Positions 42,045-49,687 of a DNA stretch of 64,000 nt are shown one piece after another. This stretch comes from Nocardia cyriacigeorgica (GTDB lineage: Bacteria > Actinomycetota > Actinomycetes > Mycobacteriales > Mycobacteriaceae), in NCBI RefSeq assembly GCF_029868385.1, contig NZ_JARWNX010000064.1, positions 1 to 64,000 of the forward strand, in the 5' to 3' direction. Position 1 is the first letter of the stretch; each line of letters opens with the position of its first letter. The notes under the pieces were generated by a model, which was not told the DNA's origin, searched no databases, and saw only the letters and a program-made list of their open reading frames with translations. The translations under genes were made by a program, and so were the position numbers.

Positions 42045-43253
42045 CTACAGCCGTTCCGCGATCCCGCACCAGACTGCGAACCCGTGGACGGTATCGACCG
42101 TGCGAGCTTCGGCGCGAGCCAGAGCGCGCACCGCCTCGTGAACCATCGGGTTGTACCGGGTCTGCGATGGAGCGATGTCCTTCGCCATCTGCAACGCGGC
42201 GAACGAGCGGCGTCTGTCGCCGTGTAGCAAGTGCGCTCGTGAAAGGTCGATGTAATGGTGGCCGGCGCGTTCCTTGGGTGCGTCGGTCGGGATGACCAGG
42301 GACCGGGCGCGGTTGAGGGCTTCCGTGCCATCCATCGCCTCGACCGCAAGGGCTACCGACCAAATACCGACGTTCGTCGGCCCGAACGACAGAATGGGAT
42401 CTCGGTCGTCGCCGAGCCGGAGCGCGGTCGCGCGAGCTTCCGCCAGATGGGCATCTGCGAGATCCCGCTTCCCTGACCTGGACGCCGCGAGACCGGATTG
42501 CAGGTGCAGTCCGCCCCATGCGATCAGGTCGTCTCGGCGGCCGATTCCGAGTCGGGGTTCTATCTTTGCGCGGCAGCGTTCCAGGTAGGCGAGCGCAGCC
42601 GCCCAGTCGCCGCCTGCGGTCAGCCCTGCCGCCCGCTGGAACTGTGCAGCCGCGACCCACAGACCGTGATCGGCTTCGCTTGCCGCCCAAGCCATCCGGT
42701 CGACCGCGAGCGCAGCGAGGTCGATGTAGCCGAGCTTGTGCGCGAGGCTATGGCAGGAGTAGTACAGCTCGCACATCAAGGTCTGAGCCTCGACTCGTTC
42801 GCTGCCGCGACTGCGGTGTATCGCCGCCCGCAACTCGCCGAGCAATGGCGGCAGCGACTCACCGAGCCGATGGAATGACGCTGCACGCCGAGATCGGCGC
42901 ACCTTTACTACCGATTCGGCCATCTCCTGCATCGGCCGCGTCTCGGTCACACGCGTGTTGTCCATGTCGTGGGCGGCCAGCTCGGCGCGCAGGATCGAAA
43001 TGGCGGTGTGCACCTGGGTATCGGGGCCTGGCGCAGGCGGGTACGGCTGTCCGGTCAGTTCGGTCACGCTGACATTCAGAGCCTTCGACACTGCTCCCAG
43101 GAACCCCGGCGTCGCCGACACCCGTTTCTGCTCAACCGACCGAAGCAGGCCGACCGAAACATTCGACTTGTCGGCCAGCTGCTTCTGCGTCAGCCCAGCC
43201 AACTTCCGGGCCTCTGCTACACGCGCTGCCACGCTGGCGCGAGACTCGCTCAT
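42045..43253 (-). CDS. XRE family regulator with TPR-like C-terminal domain
   Basis: A 402-residue regulator. Residues about 10-65 are a helix-turn-helix (VAEARKLAGLTQKQLADKSN, VGLLRSVEQKRVSATP); the rest is helical, with repeated Ala-rich helices (WAAALAYLERCRAKIEPR, ADAHLAEARATALRLG). It is a paralogue of the regulator at 18770-19930. The ATG at 43253 gives the MSESRASVAARV opening. A perfect 21-bp palindrome 38 bp upstream, in the region divergent from a small membrane protein gene, is the probable operator. Confidence 0.87.
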   Translation of the reverse strand: MSESRASVAARVAEARKLAGLTQKQLADKSNVSVGLLRSVEQKRVSATPGFLGAVSKALNVSVTELTGQPYPPAPGPDTQVHTAISILRAELAAHDMDNTRVTETRPMQEMAESVVKVRRSRRAASFHRLGESLPPLLGELRAAIHRSRGSERVEAQTLMCELYYSCHSLAHKLGYIDLAALAVDRMAWAASEADHGLWVAAAQFQRAAGLTAGGDWAAALAYLERCRAKIEPRLGIGRRDDLIAWGGLHLQSGLAASRSGKRDLADAHLAEARATALRLGDDRDPILSFGPTNVGIWSVALAVEAMDGTEALNRARSLVIPTDAPKERAGHHYIDLSRAHLLHGDRRRSFAALQMAKDIAPSQTRYNPMVHEAVRALARAEARTVDTVHGFAVWCGIAERL

Positions 43254-43290
43254 AGTCACGGCTCCATTCAACGTCGCCTCTCGTGCCAAG

Positions 43291-43311
43291 AGTACGAAGA
43301 ATCTTCGTACT
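43291..43311. promoter_or_regulatory. Perfect palindromic operator of the XRE locus
   Basis: AGTACGAAGA-A-TCTTCGTACT: 10-bp arms with a one-base spacer, AT-richer than its surroundings, between the divergent XRE regulator (start 43253) and the small membrane-protein gene (start 43422). Confidence 0.8.
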
Positions 43312-43421
43312 TCGCGGCCGAAAGCTCAGGCACTGTCACACTCAGCCCTCGGCGCCGGGTGCGTGCCCCTCATTCCCCGGCGCCGGGTGGTCACCAACAA
43401 CCAACTACCGCAGGGGGTTCG

Positions 43422-43694
43422 ATGGCTGACTACATTGCCGCGTTTGCCGTGGCCGGTTCGATAGCCGTGTTGCTACTCGGCCTGATCTACGTGCTGCCCT
43501 ACACCTTCGGGGAGGACGAGCCGCCGATTACCGCGCGGGCGCCGAGAATGTCGGCGCAGACGGCGCATGCGCTCATGCAGGTGCACAGGCGGTGCAGTAT
43601 CGAAGACTGCCCGCATAAGCGGGATGCGTATCGGACGCTGGTTGCGGTCGGGGCGATTACGCCGGATTTGCGGGCCGAGCGGTACATGCGGTGA
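43422..43694 (+). CDS. Small single-pass membrane protein controlled with the XRE regulator
   Basis: A 90-residue protein from the ATG at 43422 (AGGGGG upstream). One N-terminal membrane helix (YIAAFAVAGSIAVLLLGLIYVL) is followed by a cytoplasmic tail with the motif HRRCSIEDCPHKRDAYRTL and a C-terminal VGAITPDLRAERYMR. The Cys-x4-Cys-x-His arrangement could bind a metal. Its stop overlaps the GTG of the 47-residue gene downstream. Its 3' part from 43611 is duplicated at 43887. Function unknown. Confidence 0.7.
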   Translation: MADYIAAFAVAGSIAVLLLGLIYVLPYTFGEDEPPITARAPRMSAQTAHALMQVHRRCSIEDCPHKRDAYRTLVAVGAITPDLRAERYMR

Positions 43695-43834
43695 CCGATC
43701 CCGGCGAGGAACGGTGCGGGTGGGTGCAGTGGGATGACGGGACCTGGTCGGAGTTGGACGGGTATGGGACACCGAGCGAGCGGCGGACGCTCGAGGAGAT
43801 GCTGGAGAGCCTGCGACGGGCGGAGGGCGAGTGA
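43691..43834 (+). CDS. 47-residue micro-protein, copy 1
   Basis: A short gene starting GTG within the stop of the preceding gene (GTGA). The product begins MTDPGEERCGWVQWDDGTW and continues with LDGYGTPSERRTLEEMLESL and an acidic end. It has a Cys-Gly-Trp opening and an amphipathic helix. Conservation between the two tandem copies favours real coding. It is too small to assign a function; context suggests it acts with the membrane protein under the XRE regulator. Confidence 0.7.
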   Translation: MTDPGEERCGWVQWDDGTWSELDGYGTPSERRTLEEMLESLRRAEGE

Positions 43835-43886
43835 GGCCACATGCCTGGCGGGCACTCGCAGGTGAAGGTCCGGGCAACCGCAAAGG

Positions 43887-43970
43887 CCGCATAAGCGGGA
43901 CGCCTACCGGACGCCGGTCGCGGTCGGGGCAATCACACCGGATCAGCGCGCCGAGCGGTATGTGCGGTGA
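43887..43970 (+). pseudogene. Duplicated 3' fragment of the small membrane-protein gene
   Basis: 27 codons equivalent to the end of the gene at 43422-43694 (PHKRDAYRTPVAVGAITPDQ, RAERYVR, stop). It has no membrane helix and no start, and is the by-product of the tandem duplication. Its stop still overlaps the GTG of the second micro-gene. Confidence 0.75.
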
Positions 43971-44110
43971 CCGGCCCCGAGGATGAGCCATGCGGGTGGG
44001 TCCACTGGGATGACAGCACCTGGTCGACGCTGGATGGGTACGGAATGCCGAGCGAACGGCGAACACTCGAGGAGTTGCTGGAGGAGCTGCGGCAGGAGGC
44101 GGATGAGTGA
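43967..44110 (+). CDS. 47-residue micro-protein, copy 2
   Basis: The second copy of the micro-gene, the same length as copy 1 and without indels. It begins MTGPEDEPCGWVHWDDSTW, then LDGYGMPSERRTLEELLEEL. About 70 percent of residues are identical to copy 1, with the core CGWV-WDD-TWS-LDGYG-PSERRTLEE kept. The initiation context depends on the preceding fragment, which is not translated from its own start, so expression is less certain than for copy 1. Confidence 0.6.
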   Translation: MTGPEDEPCGWVHWDDSTWSTLDGYGMPSERRTLEELLEELRQEADE

Positions 44111-44172
44111 GGAACTTTCACCCCCGTGTAGCACTTTGCCCACAACGTAGCATTCTCACGTACGCTGTAGGC

Positions 44173-44424
44173 ATGAAGAAGATCCAGCAACGCGATCTAC
44201 GCAATGACAGCGGCAAAGTCCTGGCTGCGGTCGAAGCCGGTGAAAGCTTCACCATCACCCGCAACGGCAAGCCGGTGGCTGAACTCCGGCCGCTGACCCG
44301 ACGGACCTTTGTTCCCGTGGCCGAACTCGCCCGCACCAGCGCCCGTCTGCCTCGCGTCGACTACGCCGAATGGCGCGCCGATATGGACGCGATGCTCGAC
44401 CAGGAGCTTCCCGACCGTGAGTGA
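44173..44424 (+). CDS. vapB: Antitoxin, Phd/VapB family
   Basis: An 83-residue antitoxin from the ATG at 44173 (MKKIQQRDLRNDSGKVLAAV). The N-terminal part is a Phd-type DNA-binding fold (GESFTITRNGKPVAELRPL); the C-terminal half (ARTSARLPRVDYAEWRADMD) should wrap the toxin. It overlaps the toxin gene by 8 bases. An upstream AT-richer stretch (44140-44172) probably holds the promoter. Confidence 0.85.
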   Translation: MKKIQQRDLRNDSGKVLAAVEAGESFTITRNGKPVAELRPLTRRTFVPVAELARTSARLPRVDYAEWRADMDAMLDQELPDRE

Positions 44425-44824
44425 GTCCGACCAGAGCATCCTGCTCGACACTTCGGTTCTCATCGATTTTGCCGAAGTACAGTCAGCGCTTCCGGAGGAA
44501 GCCGACGCCTCGATCAGCGCAATCAGCTTGGCTGAGCTTGCCGCCGGGATACATTCTTCGAAAGACCCGGTCCGGCAAGCCGAGCGTCAATTGCAGTTCC
44601 GTTGGGTCGTGCAATCGTTCGAACCGCTTGTTTTCGACGCCGAAACCGCCCATGTGTACGGGTCGCTCGCATTCCTCGTCGAGCAGATCGGACGTAAGCC
44701 CCGGGGAAGAGTCGCCGACCTCCAGATTGCTGCGACGGCAGTGCAGCACGCCCTGCCCTTGTACACACGCAATCCCGATGACTTCAAGGGTCTGGGCCCG
44801 CTGTTGAACGTGATCCCCGTGTAG
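44417..44824 (+). CDS. vapC: Toxin, VapC-type PIN-domain ribonuclease
   Basis: A 135-residue PIN nuclease starting GTG at 44417. The acidic metal-binding residues are visible: Asp in ILLDTSVLIDFA, Glu in ISLAELAAGI, Asp in GRVADLQIAATA, and a final Asp in LYTRNPDDFKGL. VapC toxins cleave tRNA or rRNA. The four acidic residues predict an active enzyme. It converges with hutH across a strong hairpin. Confidence 0.9.
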   Translation: MSESDQSILLDTSVLIDFAEVQSALPEEADASISAISLAELAAGIHSSKDPVRQAERQLQFRWVVQSFEPLVFDAETAHVYGSLAFLVEQIGRKPRGRVADLQIAATAVQHALPLYTRNPDDFKGLGPLLNVIPV

Positions 44825-44855
44825 GCGGCCGGGGAGGCTCGGCCCTGTTCTTGAC

Positions 44856-44890
44856 CGATGGCACCTGCCGCTGAAGGGCAGGTGCCATCG
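44856..44890. terminator. Terminator between vapC and hutH
   Basis: Perfect 14-bp stem CGATGGCACCTGCC / GGCAGGTGCCATCG with a 7-base loop between convergent genes. The TGGCACCTG core is shared with the hairpin at 52547. Confidence 0.85.
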
Positions 44891-44918
44891 AATTCTCCCG
44901 GCGAGACCGGGCGCCAAC

Positions 44919-46505
44919 TCAGTCCAGCTGTCCGATCACCGATTCCGCACCGGCGACCAGCGCACCAGAAGCTGCGAGCTCCACGGCCTTTTCGATCTCC
45001 GGTGCGAGATGGCGGTCGGCCCCGGGGCCTTCCACGTGCTCACGCAGCACCGCGCGCACGGCAGCGGTGGCCGGGGACGGTTCGAGCGGGGCGCGCAGGT
45101 CGAGCGCGCGGGCTGCGGTCAGCGCTTCGATGGCCAGGACGCGGGTCAGCCCGTCGAGCGCCCGACGAAGCTTCCGCGCGGCCGACCAGCCCATGGACAC
45201 GTGGTCTTCCTGCATCGCCGAGGACGGGATCGAATCCACGCTGGCGGGGGCAGCCAAGCGCTTGAGTTCGGAAACGATGGCCGCCTGGGTGTACTGGGCG
45301 ATCATGTGTCCGCTGTCGACGCCCGGATCGTCGGCCAAGAACGGCGGCAGGCCGTGGTTGCGGGCCTTGTCGAGGAAGCGGTCGGTGCGGCGTTCGCTGA
45401 TGCTGGCCACATCGGCTACGACGATGGCGAGGAAGTCCAGGACGTAGGCGACGGGGGCGCCGTGGAAGTTGCCGTTGGATTCGACGCGGCCGTCGAGGGT
45501 GACGACGGGGTTGTCGACGGCGCTGGCGAGTTCGCAGGCGGCGACGCGTTCGGCGTGGGCGAGGGTATCGCGGGCGCCGCCCGCGACCTGGGGCGCGCAG
45601 CGCAGGGAGTAGGCGTCCTGGACGACGGTGCAGTCGGGGGTCGCGTGGCTGGCGACAATGGCCGAATCCGCGAGCAGGCGAGTCATATTCGCGGCGGCGA
45701 TGGCCTGGCCGGGCTGGGGGCGCAGAGCTTGCAGGTCGGCGGCGAAGACCTTGTCGGTGCCGAGCAGGCCCTCCACGCTCATCGACGCGGTGACGTCCGC
45801 GAGCTTGAGCAGTTCGCGCAGATCGTCGCAGGCCAGCACCAGCATGCCGAGCATGCCGTCGGTGCCGTTGATCAGGGCCAGGCCCTCTTTCTCCTCCAGC
45901 TCGACCGGCTCGATACCGGCCGCCGCCAGAGCTTGCGCGGCGGGCATCAGCTCACCGTCGGCATCGCGGACGGTGCCCTCGCCGATCACCGCGAGCGCGA
46001 CATGCGACAGCGGCGCGAGATCACCGGAGCAACCGAGGCTGCCGTATTCGTGCACCACCGGCGTGATCCCCGCCGACAGCAGATCGGCGTAGACCTGCGC
46101 CACCTGCGGGCGGACGCCGGTGCGACCGGTGGCGAGAGTGGACAGTCGCAGCAGCATCAACGCGCGCACCACCTCCCGCTCCACCTCGGGGCCGGAACCA
46201 GCGGCATGCGAACGGACCAGACTGCGCTGCAACTGCTTACGCAGCTCCAGCGGGATATGCCGGACGGCGAGCGCGCCGAATCCGGTCGATACGCCATAGA
46301 CAGGCTTCGGGTCCGCCGCCAGCGCCTCGATCCGCTTGCGGCTTTCCGCGAGCGCGTCCAGCGCGTCCTCGGACAACCGCACCGGGGCGCCGCCCCTGGC
46401 GACGCGCACCACGTCCTCGGGCGCCACCGGACCGGTCCCGACGACGACGGGATCGGCATTTCCGGTCGCTCCACGCTCGGTGCGGCGCAAGGTCTCCATA
46501 CTCAC
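44919..46505 (-). CDS. hutH: Histidine ammonia-lyase
   Basis: A 528-residue enzyme that deaminates histidine to urocanate. The active-site triad that cyclises to the MIO group is Cys159-Ser160-Gly161 (EYGSLGCSGDLAPLSH) rather than Ala-Ser-Gly; a Cys variant is also found in streptomycete enzymes (from memory). Other conserved parts are YGVSTGFGAL, the Asn-rich ALINGTDGM, YSLRCAPQV and QEDHVSMGW. It begins with GTG at 46505 and lies 37 bp after hutT in one operon. Confidence 0.95.
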   Translation of the reverse strand: MSMETLRRTERGATGNADPVVVGTGPVAPEDVVRVARGGAPVRLSEDALDALAESRKRIEALAADPKPVYGVSTGFGALAVRHIPLELRKQLQRSLVRSHAAGSGPEVEREVVRALMLLRLSTLATGRTGVRPQVAQVYADLLSAGITPVVHEYGSLGCSGDLAPLSHVALAVIGEGTVRDADGELMPAAQALAAAGIEPVELEEKEGLALINGTDGMLGMLVLACDDLRELLKLADVTASMSVEGLLGTDKVFAADLQALRPQPGQAIAAANMTRLLADSAIVASHATPDCTVVQDAYSLRCAPQVAGGARDTLAHAERVAACELASAVDNPVVTLDGRVESNGNFHGAPVAYVLDFLAIVVADVASISERRTDRFLDKARNHGLPPFLADDPGVDSGHMIAQYTQAAIVSELKRLAAPASVDSIPSSAMQEDHVSMGWSAARKLRRALDGLTRVLAIEALTAARALDLRAPLEPSPATAAVRAVLREHVEGPGADRHLAPEIEKAVELAASGALVAGAESVIGQLD

Positions 46506-46542
46506 AATTGTTCTCCGTTCCGAAAGAGGTATCAGGACAAAC

Positions 46543-47946
46543 TCAGGCGCGCTCGGTCACCGGCGCGGCGACCGGAACGTCGTCCGGCTCGGGCTGCGGA
46601 CGAACCCACCAGCGATAGGCGATGAACAGCAGCACCAGCCACCCGACGCCGACGACCAGCGCGACCCTGCTGTCGGTGTCGAAGGCGATCACGCCGATCA
46701 CGAACACCAGGAATCCGATGGTGATCAGCTGCCCGTAGGGCCAGAACGGCACCGGGAACTTCAACGCCGCGGCTTCCTCGGCGCTCATCTTGCGGCGCGA
46801 GCGGTAGTGCGAGAGCAGGATCATCAACCAGACGAAGATGGTCGCGAAAGTGGCGATCGAGGCGATGACCAGGAACACCTTGTCCGGGATCAGATAGTTG
46901 AGGAGCACACCGACCAGCAGCGTGACGGTCATGATGACCACCGTCATCCAGGGCACGCCATTGCGGGAGACCTGCTTCATCACCGCGGGCGCCTGGCCGC
47001 GCTGGGCCATTCCGAACATCATCCGGCCCGCGCCGAAGATATCGCTGTTGATAGCCGACAGCGCCGCGGTGATCACCACGATATTGAGCACCGTCGCGGC
47101 CGGGCCGATGCCGAGTCCCTGGAAGATCTGCACGAACGGGCTGCTCTCACCGCTGATGCTCTGCCACGGGTTGATGGCCATGATGACGGCCAGCGTCAGC
47201 ACATAGAACAGGATGATCCGCACCGGCACGGTATTGATCGCGCGCGGGATGGTGCGCTCGGGGTTCTCGGCTTCGCCCGCGGTGATACCGATGATCTCGG
47301 TGCCGCCGAAGGCGAACATCACGATCGCGAAGCAGGCGACGAAACCACCGAACCCTTCAGGGAAGAAGCCGCCGTCGGCCCACAGGTTGGATACCCCGGT
47401 GCTGGTGTCGTGCATGCCGAAACCGAAGATCAGGATGGCGATGCCGCCCGCGATCATTGCCACGATCGCGACAATCTTGACCAGGCTGAACCAGAATTCG
47501 ACCTCGCCGAACACCTTGACGTGCAGCATGTTGATCGCGCCGATGAAGAAGATGATCGACAGCACCCAGATCCAGCGGGGCACATCGGGGAACCACAGCC
47601 CCATGTACACGCCGAATGCGGTGACGTCGGCGAGGCAGACGATGATCATCTCGAAGGTGTAGGTCCAGCCGGTCATGAATCCGGCCAGCGGGCCGAGGTG
47701 CTTGCTGGCGTACTCGCCGAACGAGCCCGAGACGGGATTGCTCACGGCCATCTCGCCGAGGGCGCGCAGCACGATGTAGATCGCGGCGCCGCCGATGAGG
47801 TAGGCCAGCAGCACCGAGGGCCCGGCGCGGTTGATCGCCTCGGCCGAGCCGTAGAACAGGCCGGTCCCGATGGCCGATCCGAGCGCGATGAAACGTATGT
47901 GCCTGGCGTTGAGCCCACGGGTCAGCACGTCGGCGGTCTTGTTCAA
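46543..47946 (-). CDS. hutT: Amino acid permease, probable histidine transporter
   Basis: A 467-residue APC-superfamily permease with twelve predicted helices. The first helix motif is FIALGSAIGTGLFYGS, followed by GEMAVSNPVSGSFGEYASKHLGP and FAFGGTEIIGITAGEAENP. The AnsP/GabP/ProY/HutT group carries amino acids with protons. The assignment as histidine carrier rests on the hutH partner and the HutC-like operator upstream. It begins with TTG at 47946, preceded by GGGAGA. Confidence 0.85.
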   Translation of the reverse strand: MNKTADVLTRGLNARHIRFIALGSAIGTGLFYGSAEAINRAGPSVLLAYLIGGAAIYIVLRALGEMAVSNPVSGSFGEYASKHLGPLAGFMTGWTYTFEMIIVCLADVTAFGVYMGLWFPDVPRWIWVLSIIFFIGAINMLHVKVFGEVEFWFSLVKIVAIVAMIAGGIAILIFGFGMHDTSTGVSNLWADGGFFPEGFGGFVACFAIVMFAFGGTEIIGITAGEAENPERTIPRAINTVPVRIILFYVLTLAVIMAINPWQSISGESSPFVQIFQGLGIGPAATVLNIVVITAALSAINSDIFGAGRMMFGMAQRGQAPAVMKQVSRNGVPWMTVVIMTVTLLVGVLLNYLIPDKVFLVIASIATFATIFVWLMILLSHYRSRRKMSAEEAAALKFPVPFWPYGQLITIGFLVFVIGVIAFDTDSRVALVVGVGWLVLLFIAYRWWVRPQPEPDDVPVAAPVTERA

Positions 47947-48034
47947 ACCATTCTCCCGAGATCGTTCAGGCGGAAAGCGACCGATGCGTTCGGACCGCGG
48001 TTGTGTGTCCCGTCACATTGGCCCTACATGTATA

Positions 48035-48050
48035 AGCCTGTCTATACAGG
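48035..48050. promoter_or_regulatory. Probable HutC operator controlling hutT-hutH
   Basis: AGCCTGTCTATACAGG, containing the CCTGT-n4-ACAGG palindrome and preceded by ATGTATA. It is identical over 16 bases to the site at 48128 and lies about 90 bp upstream of hutT. Confidence 0.8.
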
Positions 48051-48127
48051 AATGTCAACGCACACATATCGGGCGACTCGCGCCCGCGGCGCCCGAAACG
48101 GACGAATCGCCATGTCAGCCCCTTGAC

Positions 48128-48143
48128 AGCCTGTCTATACAGG
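48128..48143. promoter_or_regulatory. Probable HutC operator controlling the NCS1-hutI-hutG operon
   Basis: A second exact copy of AGCCTGTCTATACAGG, followed by CATATACAT. It lies about 100 bp before the NCS1 permease start. The copies are 93 bp apart with mirror-placed flanking half-sites. Confidence 0.8.
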
Positions 48144-48240
48144 CATATACATATTCGCCATGGGGTGATCCACCACACAGAGCGGGTAACCACCGCGCAG
48201 TCGGTCGCCACCCATGTCGACGCCGCAGAAAGTCAGGCCT

Positions 48241-49677
48241 ATGAACAACGACGGCACCTCCGATGACCTCCTCAGGCTCGAACGCCGCACCATCGACGTC
48301 GTACCGGACAACGAACGGCACGGCACACCCCGCAGCCAGTTCACTCTATGGTTCGGGGCGAACATGCAGATCACCGCGGTGGTCGACGGTGCGCTCGCGG
48401 TCGTCTTCGGCGCCGACGCGCTCTGGGCGATCCTCGGGCTACTGATCGGCAACGTCTTCGGCGGTGCGGTCATGGCGCTGCATTCGGCGCAGGGCCCGCG
48501 TATGGGATTGCCGCAGATGATCTCGAGCCGCGCCCAATTCGGCGTCAAGGGCGCGGTGGTTCCGCTGGTGCTGGTGATCCTGATGTATCTGGGATTCGCC
48601 GCCACCGGGACCGTGCTGGCCGGGCAGGCGGTGAACAAGATGCTCGGAATCGACAATCCGACCGTCGGCATCGTCATCTTCGGCGCACTCACCGCATTCG
48701 TCGCGATCACCGGCTATCGGCTGATCCATGTGGTCGGCCGGATCGCCACCGTGATCGGGATCCTCGGCTTCACCTATCTGGCGATCCGCCTGTTCGCCGA
48801 ATACAACGTCGGCGATTTCGTCGGCATCGTCGGATTCGACGCGGTCACCTTCCTGCTGGCCATCTCCCTCGGCGCGGGCTGGCAGCTGACCTTCGGCCCC
48901 TACGTCGCCGACTATTCGCGATACCTGCCGCGCAGCACCAGCGAACGCACCACCTTCTGGTCGACCTTCCTCGGCAGCGTGATCGGATCGCAGTGGTCGA
49001 TGACGTTCGGCGCGCTGGTCGCCACGGTCGCCGGTGACGCCTTCCTCGGCAATCAGGTCGGATTCCTCGGCGAACTCGCCGGACCGGCGATCCTCGCGTT
49101 CCTGATCTATCTGGTGATCGTGGTCGGCAAGCTGACGGTGAACGTGCTCAATGCCTACGGCGGGTTCATGTCGGTACTCACCAGCGTCACCGCGTTCAAC
49201 GGCCGCTCGCATATCTCCACCGTCGCCCGCAGCCTCTACATCCTCGGGTTCGTCGCGGTGTCGATGTTGATCGCGATCGCCGCGAGCGCCGACTTCCTGG
49301 AGAACTTCAAGAACTTCGTCCTCGTCCTGCTCATGGTGTTCACACCGTGGAGCGCGATCAACCTGATCGACTACTACCTGATCTCCAAGGAACGCATCGA
49401 TCTGCCCGCGCTCTACGATCCGGCAGGTCGCTACGGCGCCTGGAATGTGCCCGCGCTGGCCTGCTACGCCCTCGGCGTGGTCGCGCAGATTCCGTTCCTG
49501 GCGCAGAAGCTCTACACCGGGCCGATCACCGATCTGCTCGGCGGCGCCGATATCTCCTGGATCGTCGGCATCGTATTCACCGGCGCGATCTATTACCCGA
49601 TCGCCAAACGCACCAACCACCCGCCCGCGCAGATGATCTACCCCTCGCATACCGAGATGGTCGACACCCGGATCTAG
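48241..49677 (+). CDS. NCS1 family permease in the hut operon
   Basis: A 478-residue nucleobase-cation-symport-1 permease with twelve helices: RRTIDVVPDNERHGTPRSQF at the N-terminus, LWFGANMQITAVVDGAL, GPRMGLPQMISSRAQFG, and WSAINLIDYYLISKE. Family members carry cytosine, purines, hydantoins or allantoin. Here it leads the operon with hutI and hutG under a HutC-like operator, so an imidazole compound such as urocanate or histidine is the likely substrate (inference). An in-frame ATG at 48214 is an alternative start. Confidence 0.88.
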   Translation: MNNDGTSDDLLRLERRTIDVVPDNERHGTPRSQFTLWFGANMQITAVVDGALAVVFGADALWAILGLLIGNVFGGAVMALHSAQGPRMGLPQMISSRAQFGVKGAVVPLVLVILMYLGFAATGTVLAGQAVNKMLGIDNPTVGIVIFGALTAFVAITGYRLIHVVGRIATVIGILGFTYLAIRLFAEYNVGDFVGIVGFDAVTFLLAISLGAGWQLTFGPYVADYSRYLPRSTSERTTFWSTFLGSVIGSQWSMTFGALVATVAGDAFLGNQVGFLGELAGPAILAFLIYLVIVVGKLTVNVLNAYGGFMSVLTSVTAFNGRSHISTVARSLYILGFVAVSMLIAIAASADFLENFKNFVLVLLMVFTPWSAINLIDYYLISKERIDLPALYDPAGRYGAWNVPALACYALGVVAQIPFLAQKLYTGPITDLLGGADISWIVGIVFTGAIYYPIAKRTNHPPAQMIYPSHTEMVDTRI

Positions 49678-49687
49678 GAGTTCGTGC

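Larger units (their letters stand above)
43611..44110 (+). repeat. Tandem duplication, 224-bp units with 276-bp period
   Basis: 43611-43834 and 43887-44110 are homologous without gaps: every matching landmark is offset by exactly 276 bp (CCGCATAAGC at 43611/43887, the GTGA overlaps at 43691/43967, and stops at 43834/44110). Each unit holds the last 27 codons of the membrane-protein gene and a whole 47-residue gene. The copies have diverged, mostly at wobble positions in the intact small gene. Confidence 0.9.

Noticed and set aside
45009..46625. 538-codon open frame opposite hutH
   Set aside because: Antisense shadow; hutH has complete family motifs on the other strand.
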